NCBI GenBank assembly: GCA_945860645.1
Contig: CAMATG010000003.1
Span: forward strand, 1-50,181
Length of the DNA stretch: 50,181 bases
Reading direction: 5' to 3'
Origin: Candidatus Sulfopaludibacter sp. SbA3
GTDB lineage: Bacteria > Acidobacteriota > Terriglobia > Bryobacterales > Bryobacteraceae
Of this stretch, positions 9,062 to 17,843 are shown in pieces. The position numbers were made by a program, and so were the translations under genes. The notes beneath the pieces are model-generated. The model had not been told where the DNA came from, ran no database searches, and saw nothing but the letters and a program-made list of their open reading frames with translations. Numbering within the stretch: position 1 is the stretch's first letter; every line of letters begins with the position of its first letter.

Positions 9062-9714
9062 CGCTTCAGCGTGGGCCGCTTGGGGAGGCCGACGATTTGT
9101 TGGAGGCGGAGATACTCTGTTCCGCCCAGTTCGCCTCCGGGCGGGGTGCGTTGTTCCAGGGCGGCCAGGCGGTCGGGGTCAGCCTTGGTGCGGCGGAGGT
9201 AGGTCGATAATGCCGATGCGTCGTAGCCGGCGCGGGCGGCGATTTCGACGGCGTGGCGGTCGGCTTCCAGTTCGTTGCGGCGGGCCTGTTCACGGTAGGC
9301 CATGGGGACCAGTGTGTGATGGCCGAGGTAGATCAGCGGGATGGTGGCGCCCTGTTGCGGCTGCGGCAAGCCGTGGCGCAAATCGACGTGGGCCATGGCG
9401 TGGGCGACGAGCGCGGCGAACTCGGCTTCGTCATTGGCTTGTCGAAAGAACGACGTGGGGACCAGAATGATTTGGCCGGGGAGGCCGACGGGCTCGCTGG
9501 CGCCGTTGGGGCCGATGAGGGAGAACTCATACTGCGCCGTGCCGGCCAGACGCTGGCCGACGCGTTGGACGAAGGCTGCGAGTTCGGGGTTATCGATGGA
9601 GCCGGCTTCGCGGCGGAGTTCGTTGGCCAGACCGCGTCCGAGGGCACGCTCCTTTTCAGGCTGGATTGGCTGGGCGACGGCCAGCATCGCCGATAGGGCC
9701 ACGATCCACTTCAT
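9058..9714 (-). CDS. M48-type peptidase homologue with catalytic Glu replaced
   Basis: The product is 218 aa. The ATG at 9714 begins a short signal peptide (MKWIVALSAMLAVAQP), and I preferred it to the longer upstream frame, which is low-complexity. The body matches the M48 (BepA/HtpX-like) fold: GQIILVPTSFFRQANDEAEFA, then the zinc helix, then NELEADRHAVEIAARAGYD. The zinc helix reads HAMAH (105-109) where the family has HExxH. Both His ligands and the distal Glu (148) remain, but the catalytic Glu is Ala. It is therefore probably a non-proteolytic periplasmic pseudo-enzyme, for example a chaperone or scaffold (inference). Confidence 0.75.
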   Translation of the reverse strand: MKWIVALSAMLAVAQPIQPEKERALGRGLANELRREAGSIDNPELAAFVQRVGQRLAGTAQYEFSLIGPNGASEPVGLPGQIILVPTSFFRQANDEAEFAALVAHAMAHVDLRHGLPQPQQGATIPLIYLGHHTLVPMAYREQARRNELEADRHAVEIAARAGYDASALSTYLRRTKADPDRLAALEQRTPPGGELGGTEYLRLQQIVGLPKRPTLKR

Positions 9715-10022
9715 GTCGAAAGTATAAGCCGGGTGGCGGGTGGGTGGCGGGTGCGCGCGGTTTACTCGTGTTGCGATGTGGATTGGAGGCGTGGACTGGA
9801 GGGTGCGGGCAGCCCGTGCGTGATGGTGGCGGTTGGGCTGGGCGGCTGGGGGCGCGGCGGATGCGCGCGAGTGACGGGCGGGATGGGCGGAGGTCTCCGT
9901 TCGGCGAAGGGGCAGGCTGGGTTGGGCTTGGTCGTGGTTCCTCGCCTGGGACGCCTTGGCTTCGGCGCGGATACCCAAAGTAGACCGCCGCCATCGTAGA
10001 ATCGTATGGTCCAGGAGGATGT
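9715..10022. promoter_or_regulatory. Divergent intergenic region with G-quadruplex-type motif
   Basis: This 308-bp gap lies between the minus-strand M48-like gene and the plus-strand molybdenum hydroxylase operon, so it must hold both promoters. On the plus strand, four GGG runs at 9731-9733, 9738-9740, 9742-9744 and 9749-9751 are separated by loops of 4, 1 and 4 nt, which is a canonical G-quadruplex pattern 17-37 bp before the M48-like start. The rest is G-rich without a recognisable -35/-10. A clear AGGAGG ribosome-binding site (about 10013-10018) precedes the ATG at 10023. Confidence 0.45.
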
Positions 10023-10472
10023 ATGGTGCAACTCAAAGTGAACGGGGTAACCCGCAAGTTTGAGGGCGATCCGGAAATGCCGCTGCTGTGGTATCTCCGC
10101 GATATGCTCGAAATGACGGGTACGAAGTATGGCTGTGGCATGGGCCTTTGTGGCGCTTGCACGGTGCACGTCGACGGCAAGGCCGTCCGCAGCTGCCAGA
10201 CGACGATGGCCAACGCGGCCGGGAAAAGTGTCGTCACAATTGAAGGCTTGAAGGGCCAGCATCCGCTGCAGAAGGCCTGGATGGCCGCTAGCGTGCCGCA
10301 GTGCGGCTACTGCCAGTCCGGCCAGATTATGCAGGCTGCTTCCCTGCTGAAAGAACACGCTAAGCCCACCGATGCGCAGATCGATGAAGCCATGCAGGGC
10401 AACATCTGCCGGTGTGGCACCTACGGGCGCATCCGCTCCGCCATCAAAACCGCCGCGGGGGTGAAAGCATGA
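10023..10472 (+). CDS. (2Fe-2S) subunit of molybdenum hydroxylase (isoquinoline 1-oxidoreductase alpha type)
   Basis: The product is 149 aa. The plant-type [2Fe-2S] motif is [16 protein letters not shown], with a further Cys in RSCQ. The C-terminal helical [2Fe-2S] domain has CGYCQSGQ and NICRCGTY. Both clusters are complete. This small subunit carries electrons from the molybdenum subunit encoded next door to an acceptor. The two-gene arrangement without an FAD subunit is typical of isoquinoline 1-oxidoreductase-like enzymes, which probably feed a periplasmic or cytochrome acceptor. AGGAGG before the ATG confirms the start. The stop overlaps the next start by 4 nt. Confidence 0.92.
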   Translation: MVQLKVNGVTRKFEGDPEMPLLWYLRDMLEMTGTKYGCGMGLCGACTVHVDGKAVRSCQTTMANAAGKSVVTIEGLKGQHPLQKAWMAASVPQCGYCQSGQIMQAASLLKEHAKPTDAQIDEAMQGNICRCGTYGRIRSAIKTAAGVKA

Positions 10473-12706
10473 GCACGATCAAAGTCATGGAACGCCGCGC
10501 GTTCCTTAAATACACCTTCGGCGCCGGCGCGCTGATTCTCGGCACTCACGTTGAGTCCTGGGCCTCCGATGCCGATAAGGCCGCGTTCCACCCCGATGTC
10601 TTCGTTGGCATTCAGCCGACGGGCGAGGTGATCATCGTCGCTCACCGTTCGGAGATGGGCACGGGCTCGAAGTCCACTTTGCCGATGGTCGTGGCCGATG
10701 AGCTCGACGCTGATTGGAAGCGCGTTCGCGTGGAGCAGGCCATTGGCGATGAGAAGTATGGCTCGCAGAACACGGACGGCTCCTGTTCGATTCGCGACTT
10801 CGTTGCCATCATGAAGATCGCTGGCGCGACGGCGCGTACGATGCTGGAGACCGCGGCGGCGCAGAAGTGGAACGTACCGGCGGGCGAGTGCAAGGCCCAA
10901 CTCGGCTTTATTGTGCACGCGAAGTCGGGGAAGAAACTTGGCTTTGGCGAGTTGGCGGCGGCTGCCGCGAAGCTGCCGGTGCCGGATAAGGCCACGCTGA
11001 AGTTCAAGCCGGAGTCCGAATATCGCTACATCAACAAGAACGTTCCGAACGTGGACCAGCTCGACATCATCGAGGGCAGGGGCACGTTTGGCATGGACGC
11101 GAAGATGCCGGGGATGCTGGTGGCCTCCATTGAGCACTCGCCGGTGTATGGCGGGAAGATGGCGTCGTTCGATGCGGCCGAGGCGAAGAAGGTCGCGGGT
11201 GTGCGGGACGTGATTGTGCTGGATCCGTTCAAGCCGCCGCATAACTTCCAGCCGCTGGGCGGCGTGGCGGTGTTGGCCGATCATACGTGGGCGGCGCTGC
11301 AGGGTCGGAAGAAGCTGAAGGTGGAATGGGACCTGGGTCCGAACGCCTCCTACGACAGCGACCGGTACCGGGAGCAGTTGTTGGCGACGGCCAAGCAGCC
11401 GGGCAAGGTGGTCCGGAATCAGGGTGACGTGGAGGCTGGGTTTGCCAGCGCCGCGAAGATCCACGAGGCCTCCTATTCCACACCGCTGTTGAGCCATGCG
11501 CCGATGGAGACGCCGGCCGCGGTGGCGGAGTTCAAAGACGGCAAGGTTGTCTGCCATGCGGCGACGCAGAATCCGCAGGCGGTGCAGGAGACGGTGGCGG
11601 GCGCGTTGGGCATCGATAAGAAAGACGTGACGTGCCACGTGACGCTGCTGGGCGGCGGGTTTGGACGGAAGTCGAAGCCGGATTATGTGGCCGAAGCGGC
11701 GCTGCTATCGAAGAAGACGGGCAAGCCGGTGAAGGTGGTTTGGAGCCGCGAAGACGACATTCGCAACGACTTCTACCATTCGACGGCGGGCATGTACATG
11801 AAGGCCGGGTTGGACGCGAGTGGGAAGCCCACGACTTGGCTGCACCGGAGCGCGTTCCCTTCGATTGGCACCACGTTCGACGATAAGGCCGAGTACGCGA
11901 TGGAGCTGGAGATGGGCATGGGGTGGAACGATCTGCCTTATGACATTCCGAATCATCGCGCGGAGAACGGCCCGGCGAAGAACCACATTCGCATTGGCTG
12001 GCTGCGCGCGGTGGCCAATGTTTATCATGCGTTCGCGATCCACTCGTTCACCGATGAGCTGGCGCATTTGGCCGGGAAAGACCCGATTGAGTACACGCTG
12101 GGGCTGTTGGGACCGGGGCGGAAGATTGAGATGAAACCGGTGGGGATGAACTACTGGAATCACAATCAGAAGCAGTCCGATTTCCCGGTGGACACGGCGC
12201 GGATGCGGAACGTGATCGACCTGGTGGCGCAGAAGTCGGGCTGGGCGAAGCGGAAGGCCAGCAAGGGCCACGGGTGGGGATTTGCGGCGCACCGCAGCTT
12301 CCTGACGTATGTGGCTGTTGTGACCGAGGTGCAGGTGGATGACCGCGGACGGCTGACGATTCCGAACATGCATATCGCCGTGGACGCGGGGCAGACGTAC
12401 AACCGCGACCGCGTGATTTCGCAGTTTGAAGGCGCGGCGACGTTCGGGACTTCGATTGCGATGATGAGCGAAATTTCCGTGAAAGACGGGAAGGTGCAGC
12501 AGTCGAACTTCCATAACTACCAGGTGGCGCGGATGCCGGAAGCGCCGCGGAACACGCATATTCACTTGATCAACAGCAAGGAGTTGGCTGCGGGTGTGGG
12601 TGAGCCGGGCGTGCCGCCGGTGCCGCCGTCGATTGCGAATGCGATTTTCGCGGCGACGGGGAAACGGGTGCGGGATCTGCCGATGCGGAAGACGAAGTTG
12701 GTTTGA
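10469..12706 (+). CDS. Molybdopterin-binding aldehyde oxidase/xanthine dehydrogenase family subunit (isoquinoline 1-oxidoreductase beta type)
   Basis: The product is 745 aa. A twin-arginine-like leader ([17 protein letters not shown]) implies folded export to the periplasm together with the small subunit. Molybdopterin-domain features include [36 protein letters not shown], a [13 protein letters not shown] segment, and the C-terminal [18 protein letters not shown], where the family places its active-site Glu. The substrate cannot be told: N-heterocycles or aldehydes are typical. The start overlaps the small-subunit stop (ATGA). A strong Rho-independent terminator follows 11 bp after the stop, so the operon is just these two genes. 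Confidence 0.92.
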   Translation: MSTIKVMERRAFLKYTFGAGALILGTHVESWASDADKAAFHPDVFVGIQPTGEVIIVAHRSEMGTGSKSTLPMVVADELDADWKRVRVEQAIGDEKYGSQNTDGSCSIRDFVAIMKIAGATARTMLETAAAQKWNVPAGECKAQLGFIVHAKSGKKLGFGELAAAAAKLPVPDKATLKFKPESEYRYINKNVPNVDQLDIIEGRGTFGMDAKMPGMLVASIEHSPVYGGKMASFDAAEAKKVAGVRDVIVLDPFKPPHNFQPLGGVAVLADHTWAALQGRKKLKVEWDLGPNASYDSDRYREQLLATAKQPGKVVRNQGDVEAGFASAAKIHEASYSTPLLSHAPMETPAAVAEFKDGKVVCHAATQNPQAVQETVAGALGIDKKDVTCHVTLLGGGFGRKSKPDYVAEAALLSKKTGKPVKVVWSREDDIRNDFYHSTAGMYMKAGLDASGKPTTWLHRSAFPSIGTTFDDKAEYAMELEMGMGWNDLPYDIPNHRAENGPAKNHIRIGWLRAVANVYHAFAIHSFTDELAHLAGKDPIEYTLGLLGPGRKIEMKPVGMNYWNHNQKQSDFPVDTARMRNVIDLVAQKSGWAKRKASKGHGWGFAAHRSFLTYVAVVTEVQVDDRGRLTIPNMHIAVDAGQTYNRDRVISQFEGAATFGTSIAMMSEISVKDGKVQQSNFHNYQVARMPEAPRNTHIHLINSKELAAGVGEPGVPPVPPSIANAIFAATGKRVRDLPMRKTKLV

Positions 12707-12717
12707 TTCGTGAAGAG

Positions 12718-12740
12718 GGCGGCCTTCGGGCCGCCTTTTT
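12718..12740 (+). terminator. Rho-independent terminator after molybdenum hydroxylase operon
   Basis: A perfect 7-bp GC stem (GGCGGCC / GGCCGCC) closes a TTCG tetraloop and is followed at once by TTTTT (12736-12740). It sits 11 bp after the stop at 12706, in the correct orientation. The T-run is on the plus strand only. Confidence 0.9.
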
Positions 12741-12851
12741 CTTGCGGGGTGTGTCGCGTCTTGGGGGACACCCCTGCTTTTGGGGTTACGGGCCGAAACG
12801 GCGGTGGCGGTTTTGCCCGGAGTGTCCCCGGTGGGCTGTCGCGCTTCCTTT

Positions 12852-13883
12852 TCAATACTCGTCGAAGATGCGTTGGATTTGTTTGGGGTCGCTGGTTTTC
12901 GTCAGGGCCAGCATTAGGAGGACACGGGCCTTTTGGGGGTTTAAGTTGTCCGCCGCGATGAGGCCCATGGCGTCGTAGTCGTCGCGGGGCGGGACGCGGC
13001 CGGTGCCGGTTCGGTTGGAACGTACGATCACTGGTCCCTTTGCCTTGGCTATCGCTCCCTTTTCTGCGTCTGAGATAAGGCCGGCGCCGGTGCCCGCCAT
13101 GACGATCCCCTTCGTTCCGGCGGCGGTGAGGGCCGCGATCAGCTTGGGGTTGGGTTGGACGTAGGAGTAGAGGATTTCGACCGATGGCAGTTCTGTTAGG
13201 CTTGCTACGTCGAAGTCGGAACGGGTGGTGTGGCGGCGGGTGGGGGTGCGGTAGTAGCTGATCCTGTCGCCATCGACGTAGCCCAGGAAACCCATGTCGG
13301 GGGAACGGAACGTTTCGACGCGGAGGGTGTTGGTTTTTGTGACGTCGCGGGCGGCGTTGATTTCGTCGTTCAGTACGACCAGCGTGCCTTTACCGCGGGA
13401 GTCCGGGGAGGCGGCGACGCGGACGGCGTTGAGCAGGTTCAGGGGGCCGTCGGCGCTGATGGCGTTGGCGGGGCGCATGGAGCCGACGAGGACGACGGGG
13501 CGGTCGTGCTTCACGGTGAGGCTGAGGAAGTAGGCGGTTTCCTCCATGGTGTTGGTGCCGTGGGTGACCACGATGCCGGCGGTTTTGGGGTCTTCGGCGA
13601 AGATATGGTTGATGCGGCGGGCGAGGGTGAGCCAGTGGGCGATGGTGATGTTGTTGCTGCCGACGTTGGCGATTTGTTCCACTTTCACGTTGGCGATGGA
13701 GGTGATTTCGGGGACCGCTTTGACGAGATCGGCTCCGGCGATGGCGCCGCTTTTGTACTGGGTGAGCGTGGTGGAAGAGGCCGCCTGGCCGGCGATGGTG
13801 CCGCCGGTGGAGAGGACCCAGACGGTGGGGAGTTCGGCGGCGAAGGTGACAGGAAGCAGGAGCAGGAGCGCGAGGCGGGTCAT
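12852..13883 (-). CDS. Type II (secreted) L-asparaginase
   Basis: The product is 343 aa, near the normal length for type II asparaginase. It has a signal peptide (TRLALLLLLPVTFAAELP). Nucleophile Thr motif STGGTIAG is followed by a variable loop (QAASSTTLTQY) and the second Thr motif THGTNTMEETA. The DGPLNLLNAVRVA segment is also typical. It hydrolyses asparagine (and possibly glutamine) to ammonium in the periplasm, and so supplies nitrogen. It begins 21 bp after the rtcR stop on the same strand and could be co-transcribed with rtcR, although a functional link to RNA repair is not obvious. Confidence 0.92.
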   Translation of the reverse strand: MTRLALLLLLPVTFAAELPTVWVLSTGGTIAGQAASSTTLTQYKSGAIAGADLVKAVPEITSIANVKVEQIANVGSNNITIAHWLTLARRINHIFAEDPKTAGIVVTHGTNTMEETAYFLSLTVKHDRPVVLVGSMRPANAISADGPLNLLNAVRVAASPDSRGKGTLVVLNDEINAARDVTKTNTLRVETFRSPDMGFLGYVDGDRISYYRTPTRRHTTRSDFDVASLTELPSVEILYSYVQPNPKLIAALTAAGTKGIVMAGTGAGLISDAEKGAIAKAKGPVIVRSNRTGTGRVPPRDDYDAMGLIAADNLNPQKARVLLMLALTKTSDPKQIQRIFDEY

Positions 13884-13904
13884 GGATGAGAGTAGGGTAG
13901 CTGA

Positions 13905-15467
13905 TTACAGGCGCGCCCATTCGACGCCGAAGCGGGCGAGGTATTTGCGGAGACGGTCGGCGTCGTTGGTGGACGCCTTTCGCTTTTGGGAGGCGCTGAA
14001 GAGTTCGCGGCCGGCTTCGGAAAGGGAGCGGGAGCGAAGGCAGATTTCGAGGACCTTTTCGAGTTGGAGTTTATCGAAGAGGTCCATGTTGGCGAGGACT
14101 TCCGGGGCGACGTGGGTGGTTAGGAGTTCGTTGGCCGGTTCGTCCCAGGCGGCGCGGAGACGGTCGGTTTCCTCCCAGACGTCGGTGACCGCGATGCGGC
14201 CGCCGAGGGCGAGGGTGGCCATGCGGGTGACGGCGCCGTTGAGATCGCGGAAGTTACCTTTCCAGGCGGCGGCGGGGGAGAGGGCGAAATCGAGGAATTC
14301 CTTGCGGGCTTCCTTGCTGAATGTCACGCGGGTGTTGGTGCGTTGGGCGTAGTTTTCGAGTTCGAACTGCAGGTTGGGTTCGAGGTCTTCGGGGCGGGCG
14401 CGGAGGCCGGGGAGGGGGAAGGTCCAGAGGTTGATGCGGGCGAGGAGATCGTCGCGGAATTTGCCTTCGCGGACGCGGGAGGGCAGGTCACGGTTGGTGC
14501 CGGCGATGAGTTGGAAGTCGCTGTGGACGGGGGTATCGGCGCCCATGGGGAGGAAGGACTTTTCTTCGAGGGCGCGGAGGAGCATGGCCTGTTCGTCGAG
14601 GCCGAGTTCGCCGATTTCGTCGAGGAAGAGCAGGCCGTTGTCGGCGGCGCGGAGAAGGCCGGGGCGGGCGTTCTGGGCGCCGGTGAAGGCGCCTTTGGTG
14701 TGGCCGAAGAGGGCGGACATGGCGCCATCGCCGCGGAGGGTAGCGCAGTTGACGTCGACGAAATCGCCTTTGATGGCGTGGCGGGATTTTTTGAGTTCGT
14801 AGATGCGGCGGGCGAGGCGGGACTTGCCGGCGCCGGTGGGGCCGGTGAGAAGGAGGGGGTCGCGGGTGGCGAGGGCGACGTGTTCGATGCGATCGATGAG
14901 TTTGTTGAAGGCGGGATTGCGGGTGGCGATGCCGTTTTTGAGGAACGAGACGCCCTCGGCGCTGGCCTGGCGGAAGCGGGAGGCGATGCCGTCGTAGCGG
15001 GAGAGATCGAGATCGATGATCTTGATCTCGCCGGGGGTGGAGCGGTCGCGGGAGGGGCTGGCCTGGAGGAGGCGACCGGGGATCCAGCGGGCTTCGGTGA
15101 GCAGGAAGAGGCAGATTTGGGCGACGTGGGTGCCGGTGGTGATGTGGACGAGGTAGTCTTCGTTGTCGGTGAAGGGGTAGGCACGGGCGAAGGAGAAGAG
15201 TGTTTCGTAGACGTGTTCGAAGTCCCAGGCGTCGTCGAATTCGATGGGGTGGAGACGGACGTCAGTTTCGGGGGAGACGCTGCGGATGTCGTTGCGGACC
15301 TGCGCGGCGAGGGTGGCATCGCGGCGGGAGTGGAGGAGTTCGAAACGGTCGACGATGAGGTCGGGCTGGCGGCAGATGGCGACGGAGGGGCGCCAGGCGC
15401 GCCAGCGGTCGGCGGTTTTGCCGACGTCGAGGACAGAGCCGAGGAAACCGATCACTACGGTTTTCAT
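13905..15467 (-). CDS. rtcR: Sigma54-dependent activator RtcR of the RNA-repair operon
   Basis: The product is 520 aa, close to E. coli RtcR (532 aa). The N-terminal CARF-like regulatory domain starts KTVVIGFLGSVLDVG and includes YLVHITTGTHVAQICLFLL. The AAA+ domain has Walker A GPTGAGKSR, the sigma54-contact loop GAFTGA (family GAFTGA intact), Walker B LLFLDEIGEL and arginine fingers near FRDDLLARINLW. The C-terminal DNA-binding helices are around LSEAGRELFSASQKRK. The CARF domain is held to sense an RNA-derived ligand and release the ATPase. It is divergent from rtcB, whose sigma54 promoter lies in the shared 118-bp gap. Confidence 0.93.
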   Translation of the reverse strand: MKTVVIGFLGSVLDVGKTADRWRAWRPSVAICRQPDLIVDRFELLHSRRDATLAAQVRNDIRSVSPETDVRLHPIEFDDAWDFEHVYETLFSFARAYPFTDNEDYLVHITTGTHVAQICLFLLTEARWIPGRLLQASPSRDRSTPGEIKIIDLDLSRYDGIASRFRQASAEGVSFLKNGIATRNPAFNKLIDRIEHVALATRDPLLLTGPTGAGKSRLARRIYELKKSRHAIKGDFVDVNCATLRGDGAMSALFGHTKGAFTGAQNARPGLLRAADNGLLFLDEIGELGLDEQAMLLRALEEKSFLPMGADTPVHSDFQLIAGTNRDLPSRVREGKFRDDLLARINLWTFPLPGLRARPEDLEPNLQFELENYAQRTNTRVTFSKEARKEFLDFALSPAAAWKGNFRDLNGAVTRMATLALGGRIAVTDVWEETDRLRAAWDEPANELLTTHVAPEVLANMDLFDKLQLEKVLEICLRSRSLSEAGRELFSASQKRKASTNDADRLRKYLARFGVEWARL

Positions 15468-15470
15468 ATC

Positions 15471-15490
15471 CTTATGTATAAGAGTTTATA
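15471..15490. promoter_or_regulatory. Candidate RtcR operator (overlapping AT-rich inverted repeats)
   Basis: CTTAT-GT-ATAAG (15471-15482) is a perfect 5-bp inverted repeat. It overlaps TATAAG-AG-TTTATA (15477-15490), which pairs at five of six positions. This is the only strongly AT-rich stretch in the rtcR-rtcB gap, and it lies about 55-70 bp upstream of the -24 element, a usual distance for a sigma54 enhancer site. Assignment to RtcR is inference from position. Confidence 0.45.
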
Positions 15491-15542
15491 TCGGTTTGCT
15501 TTTTGGTGGAACGGGTGGTGTTGTGGAATCAAGCACTTCCGT

Positions 15543-15559
15543 TTGGCACAGCGTTTGCA
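15543..15559 (+). promoter_or_regulatory. Sigma54 (-24/-12) promoter of rtcBA
   Basis: The sequence TTGGCACAGCGTTTGCA has GG (15545-15546) and GC (15557-15558) exactly 10 nt apart. It matches the TGGCAC-N5-TTGCA consensus, and RtcR is encoded divergently. Transcription should start near 15570, which leaves a leader of only about 16 nt that begins right at the GGAGGA ribosome-binding site (15571-15576). Confidence 0.88.
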
Positions 15560-15585
15560 TATTACACAATGGAGGAACCAACCAA

Positions 15586-16809
15586 GTGCCCTACAACGTA
15601 ATCAATGCACCCAACAACGGACTGGTGAAGGCGTGGACCCAGGGGGTTCAGCTGGAAGATGCCGCGAAGGAACAGCTGACCAATGCGGCGCAATTGCCGT
15701 TTATCTACAAGTGGATCGCCGCGATGCCGGATGTACATTTCGGGATCGGCGCGACGATCGGATCGGTGATCCCGACTAAGGGAGCGATTATCCCAGCCGC
15801 GGTGGGCGTGGATATCGGCTGCGGGATGATGGCGGTGCAGACGTCGTTGAACGCTAGCGACCTGCCGGACAACCTGAAGAACATTCGCACGGCGATTGAG
15901 AATGCCGTGCCGCATGGCCGCACGAACCAGGGCCGGGCGGGTGACCGGGGGGCGTGGCACAACATTCCGGAGCGGAATGGCGCCGTTTGGGCGGAGGAGC
16001 TGAAGCCGCGCTACGATACCATTTTGACGAAGCACCCGAAGCTGGACCGTGGGAACCACGCGAACCATTTGGGGACGTTGGGGACGGGGAACCATTTCAT
16101 TGAGGTGTGCCTGGATGAGGCGGAGAACGTGTGGTTCATGCTGCACTCCGGGTCGCGCGGGGTGGGGAACCGGATGGGGAACTACTTCATTGAAAAGGCG
16201 CGGCTTGAGATGCGGAAGTTCTTTGTCAACCTGCCGGATGTTGACCTGGCGTATTTTCCCGAGCACACCGATGGCTTCGACGATTATGTGGAGGCGGTGG
16301 AGTGGGCGCAGGATTATGCACGGCGCAACCGGGACCTGATGATGGAGCAGATCGTGGGCGCGGTGCGGCGGAGCGGAGAGGTTCCGGCGTTCAGTGCGGA
16401 GGTGAAGGCGATCAACTGTCATCACAACTACGTGGCGCGGGAGTCCCATTACGGGGAGAATGTGCTGGTCACTCGCAAGGGCGCGGTGCGCGCTCGGGAG
16501 GGGGACATGGGCATCATTCCCGGGTCGATGGGCGCTCGTTCGTACATCGTGCGCGGCAAGGGGAACGCGGAGAGCTTCCACAGCTGCAGCCACGGGGCGG
16601 GGCGGGCGATGTCCCGGAACGAGGCCAAGCGGCGGTTCACGGTGGCTGATCATGCGCGGATGACCGAAGGCGTGGAGTGCCGGAAGGATGCCGATGTGAT
16701 TGACGAGACGCCGGCGGCGTACAAGTCGATTGACGCGGTGATGGCGGCGCAGGCGGATCTGGTGGAGATTGTCCACACGTTGCGGCAGGTGGTTTGTGTG
16801 AAGGGGTAA
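15586..16809 (+). CDS. rtcB: RNA-splicing ligase RtcB
   Basis: The product is 407 aa, the same size as E. coli RtcB. I chose the GTG at 15586 because it lies 9 nt after GGAGGA and opens into the family N-terminus (PYNVINAPNNGLVKAWTQGV). Visible motifs are MPDVHFGIGATIGSVIPT, GVDIGCGM (metal-binding Asp/Cys), GNHANHLGTLGTGNHFIE, MLHSGSRGVG, and HSCSHGAGRAMSR, which contains the guanylylated histidine. RtcB joins 2',3'-cyclic phosphate or 3'-phosphate RNA ends to 5'-OH ends using GTP and Mn2+. Translation probably couples to rtcA, which begins 4 nt after the stop. Confidence 0.95.
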   Translation: MPYNVINAPNNGLVKAWTQGVQLEDAAKEQLTNAAQLPFIYKWIAAMPDVHFGIGATIGSVIPTKGAIIPAAVGVDIGCGMMAVQTSLNASDLPDNLKNIRTAIENAVPHGRTNQGRAGDRGAWHNIPERNGAVWAEELKPRYDTILTKHPKLDRGNHANHLGTLGTGNHFIEVCLDEAENVWFMLHSGSRGVGNRMGNYFIEKARLEMRKFFVNLPDVDLAYFPEHTDGFDDYVEAVEWAQDYARRNRDLMMEQIVGAVRRSGEVPAFSAEVKAINCHHNYVARESHYGENVLVTRKGAVRAREGDMGIIPGSMGARSYIVRGKGNAESFHSCSHGAGRAMSRNEAKRRFTVADHARMTEGVECRKDADVIDETPAAYKSIDAVMAAQADLVEIVHTLRQVVCVKG

Positions 16810-16813
16810 GTGT

Positions 16814-17842
16814 ATGTCGATTCGGATTGCTGGCGGGCAGGGTGAGGGCGGAGGACAGGTCCTCCGCACCTCGCTGAGCTTGGCGATGGTGACGGGGCAG
16901 CCGTTCCAGATTGAGAATATCCGCGCGGGGCGGCAGCGGCCGGGTTTGCTGCGGCAGCACCTGACGGCAGTGCAGGCGGCGGCGGCCGTTTGCGGGGCTA
17001 CGGTGGAGGGCGTGGCGTTGGGCTCGACGGGCCTTTCGTTTACGCCGGGCGCGGTGCGGGCGGGCGAGTATCACTTCGCTGTGGGCACGGCTGGCAGCGC
17101 GACGCTGGTGTTGCAGACGGTGCTGCCGGCGTTGATGTTGGCTGATGGGCCGAGCCGTTTGACGCTTGAGGGCGGGACGCACAATCCCGCCGCTCCGCCG
17201 TTCGACTTTTTGGAGCGGACGTTTTTGCCGTTGCTGGGGCGGATGGGTCCGCGGGTGACGGTGGCGCTGGAGCGGTATGGGTTTTACCCGGCGGGTGGCG
17301 GGCGGTTCACGGCGGAGATTCAGCCGGTGGAGCGGCTGGTGCCGTTGGCATTGGGGGAACGCGGGGCGGTGACGGGGCGGCGGGCGATTGGGCTGGTGGC
17401 GAACCTGCCGGCGCATATTGCGGAGCGGGAGATGGCGACGGCGATTGCGCAGTTGGAGTGGCCGGCGGAGGCGCGGGAAATTCTGGGCACACGGAATTCG
17501 AACGGGCCGGGGAACGCGTTGCTGTTGGAGGTGGAGACGGCGGAGGTGACCGAGATTTTTACGGCGTTTGGGGAGGTGGGCGTGAGCGCGGAGGCGGTGG
17601 GCCGGCATGCGGCTGGAGCGGCGCGGCGGTATCTGCATTCGACGGCGGTGGCGGGGGAGCACTTGGCGGACCAGTTGCTATTGCCGTTGGCGCTGGCTGG
17701 TGGCGGGGAGTTCACGTCGGTGGCGCTGGATGGGCATGCGACTACGAATATGGAAGTGATTGCGAAGTTTTTGCCGGTGCGGTTTGTGGTGGAGAATCGG
17801 GCTTCGCACGTGCGGGTGGCGGTGGGCGGTATACACTCATAA
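16814..17842 (+). CDS. rtcA: RNA 3'-terminal phosphate cyclase
   Basis: The product is 342 aa, typical for RtcA. The N-terminal GGQGEGGGQVLRTSLSLA block and RPGLLRQHLTAVQAAA are diagnostic. The C-terminal LHSTAVAGEHLADQLLLPL contains the His that is adenylylated in this family, and DGHATTNMEVIAKFL is the closing element. It converts RNA 3'-phosphates to 2',3'-cyclic phosphates with ATP, which produces substrates for RtcB. It is cytoplasmic. The gene is co-transcribed with rtcB (4-nt gap) under the sigma54 promoter. Confidence 0.95.
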   Translation: MSIRIAGGQGEGGGQVLRTSLSLAMVTGQPFQIENIRAGRQRPGLLRQHLTAVQAAAAVCGATVEGVALGSTGLSFTPGAVRAGEYHFAVGTAGSATLVLQTVLPALMLADGPSRLTLEGGTHNPAAPPFDFLERTFLPLLGRMGPRVTVALERYGFYPAGGGRFTAEIQPVERLVPLALGERGAVTGRRAIGLVANLPAHIAEREMATAIAQLEWPAEAREILGTRNSNGPGNALLLEVETAEVTEIFTAFGEVGVSAEAVGRHAAGAARRYLHSTAVAGEHLADQLLLPLALAGGGEFTSVALDGHATTNMEVIAKFLPVRFVVENRASHVRVAVGGIHS

Positions 17843-17843
17843 T

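Noticed and set aside
12746-12774. Hairpin GGGGTGT / ACACCCC after the molybdenum hydroxylase terminator
   Set aside because: Seven-bp stem with a 15-nt loop and no T-run. The stronger terminator lies just before it, so no function could be supported.
13884-13904. Separate promoter for the asparaginase gene
   Set aside because: Only 21 bp separate it from rtcR and no promoter-like sequence is visible there. A promoter inside rtcR cannot be excluded.
14343-15779. 478-codon plus-strand frame opposite rtcR
   Set aside because: Low-complexity Gly/Ala/Glu/Val sequence with no family features. RtcR on the other strand has all AAA+ motifs.
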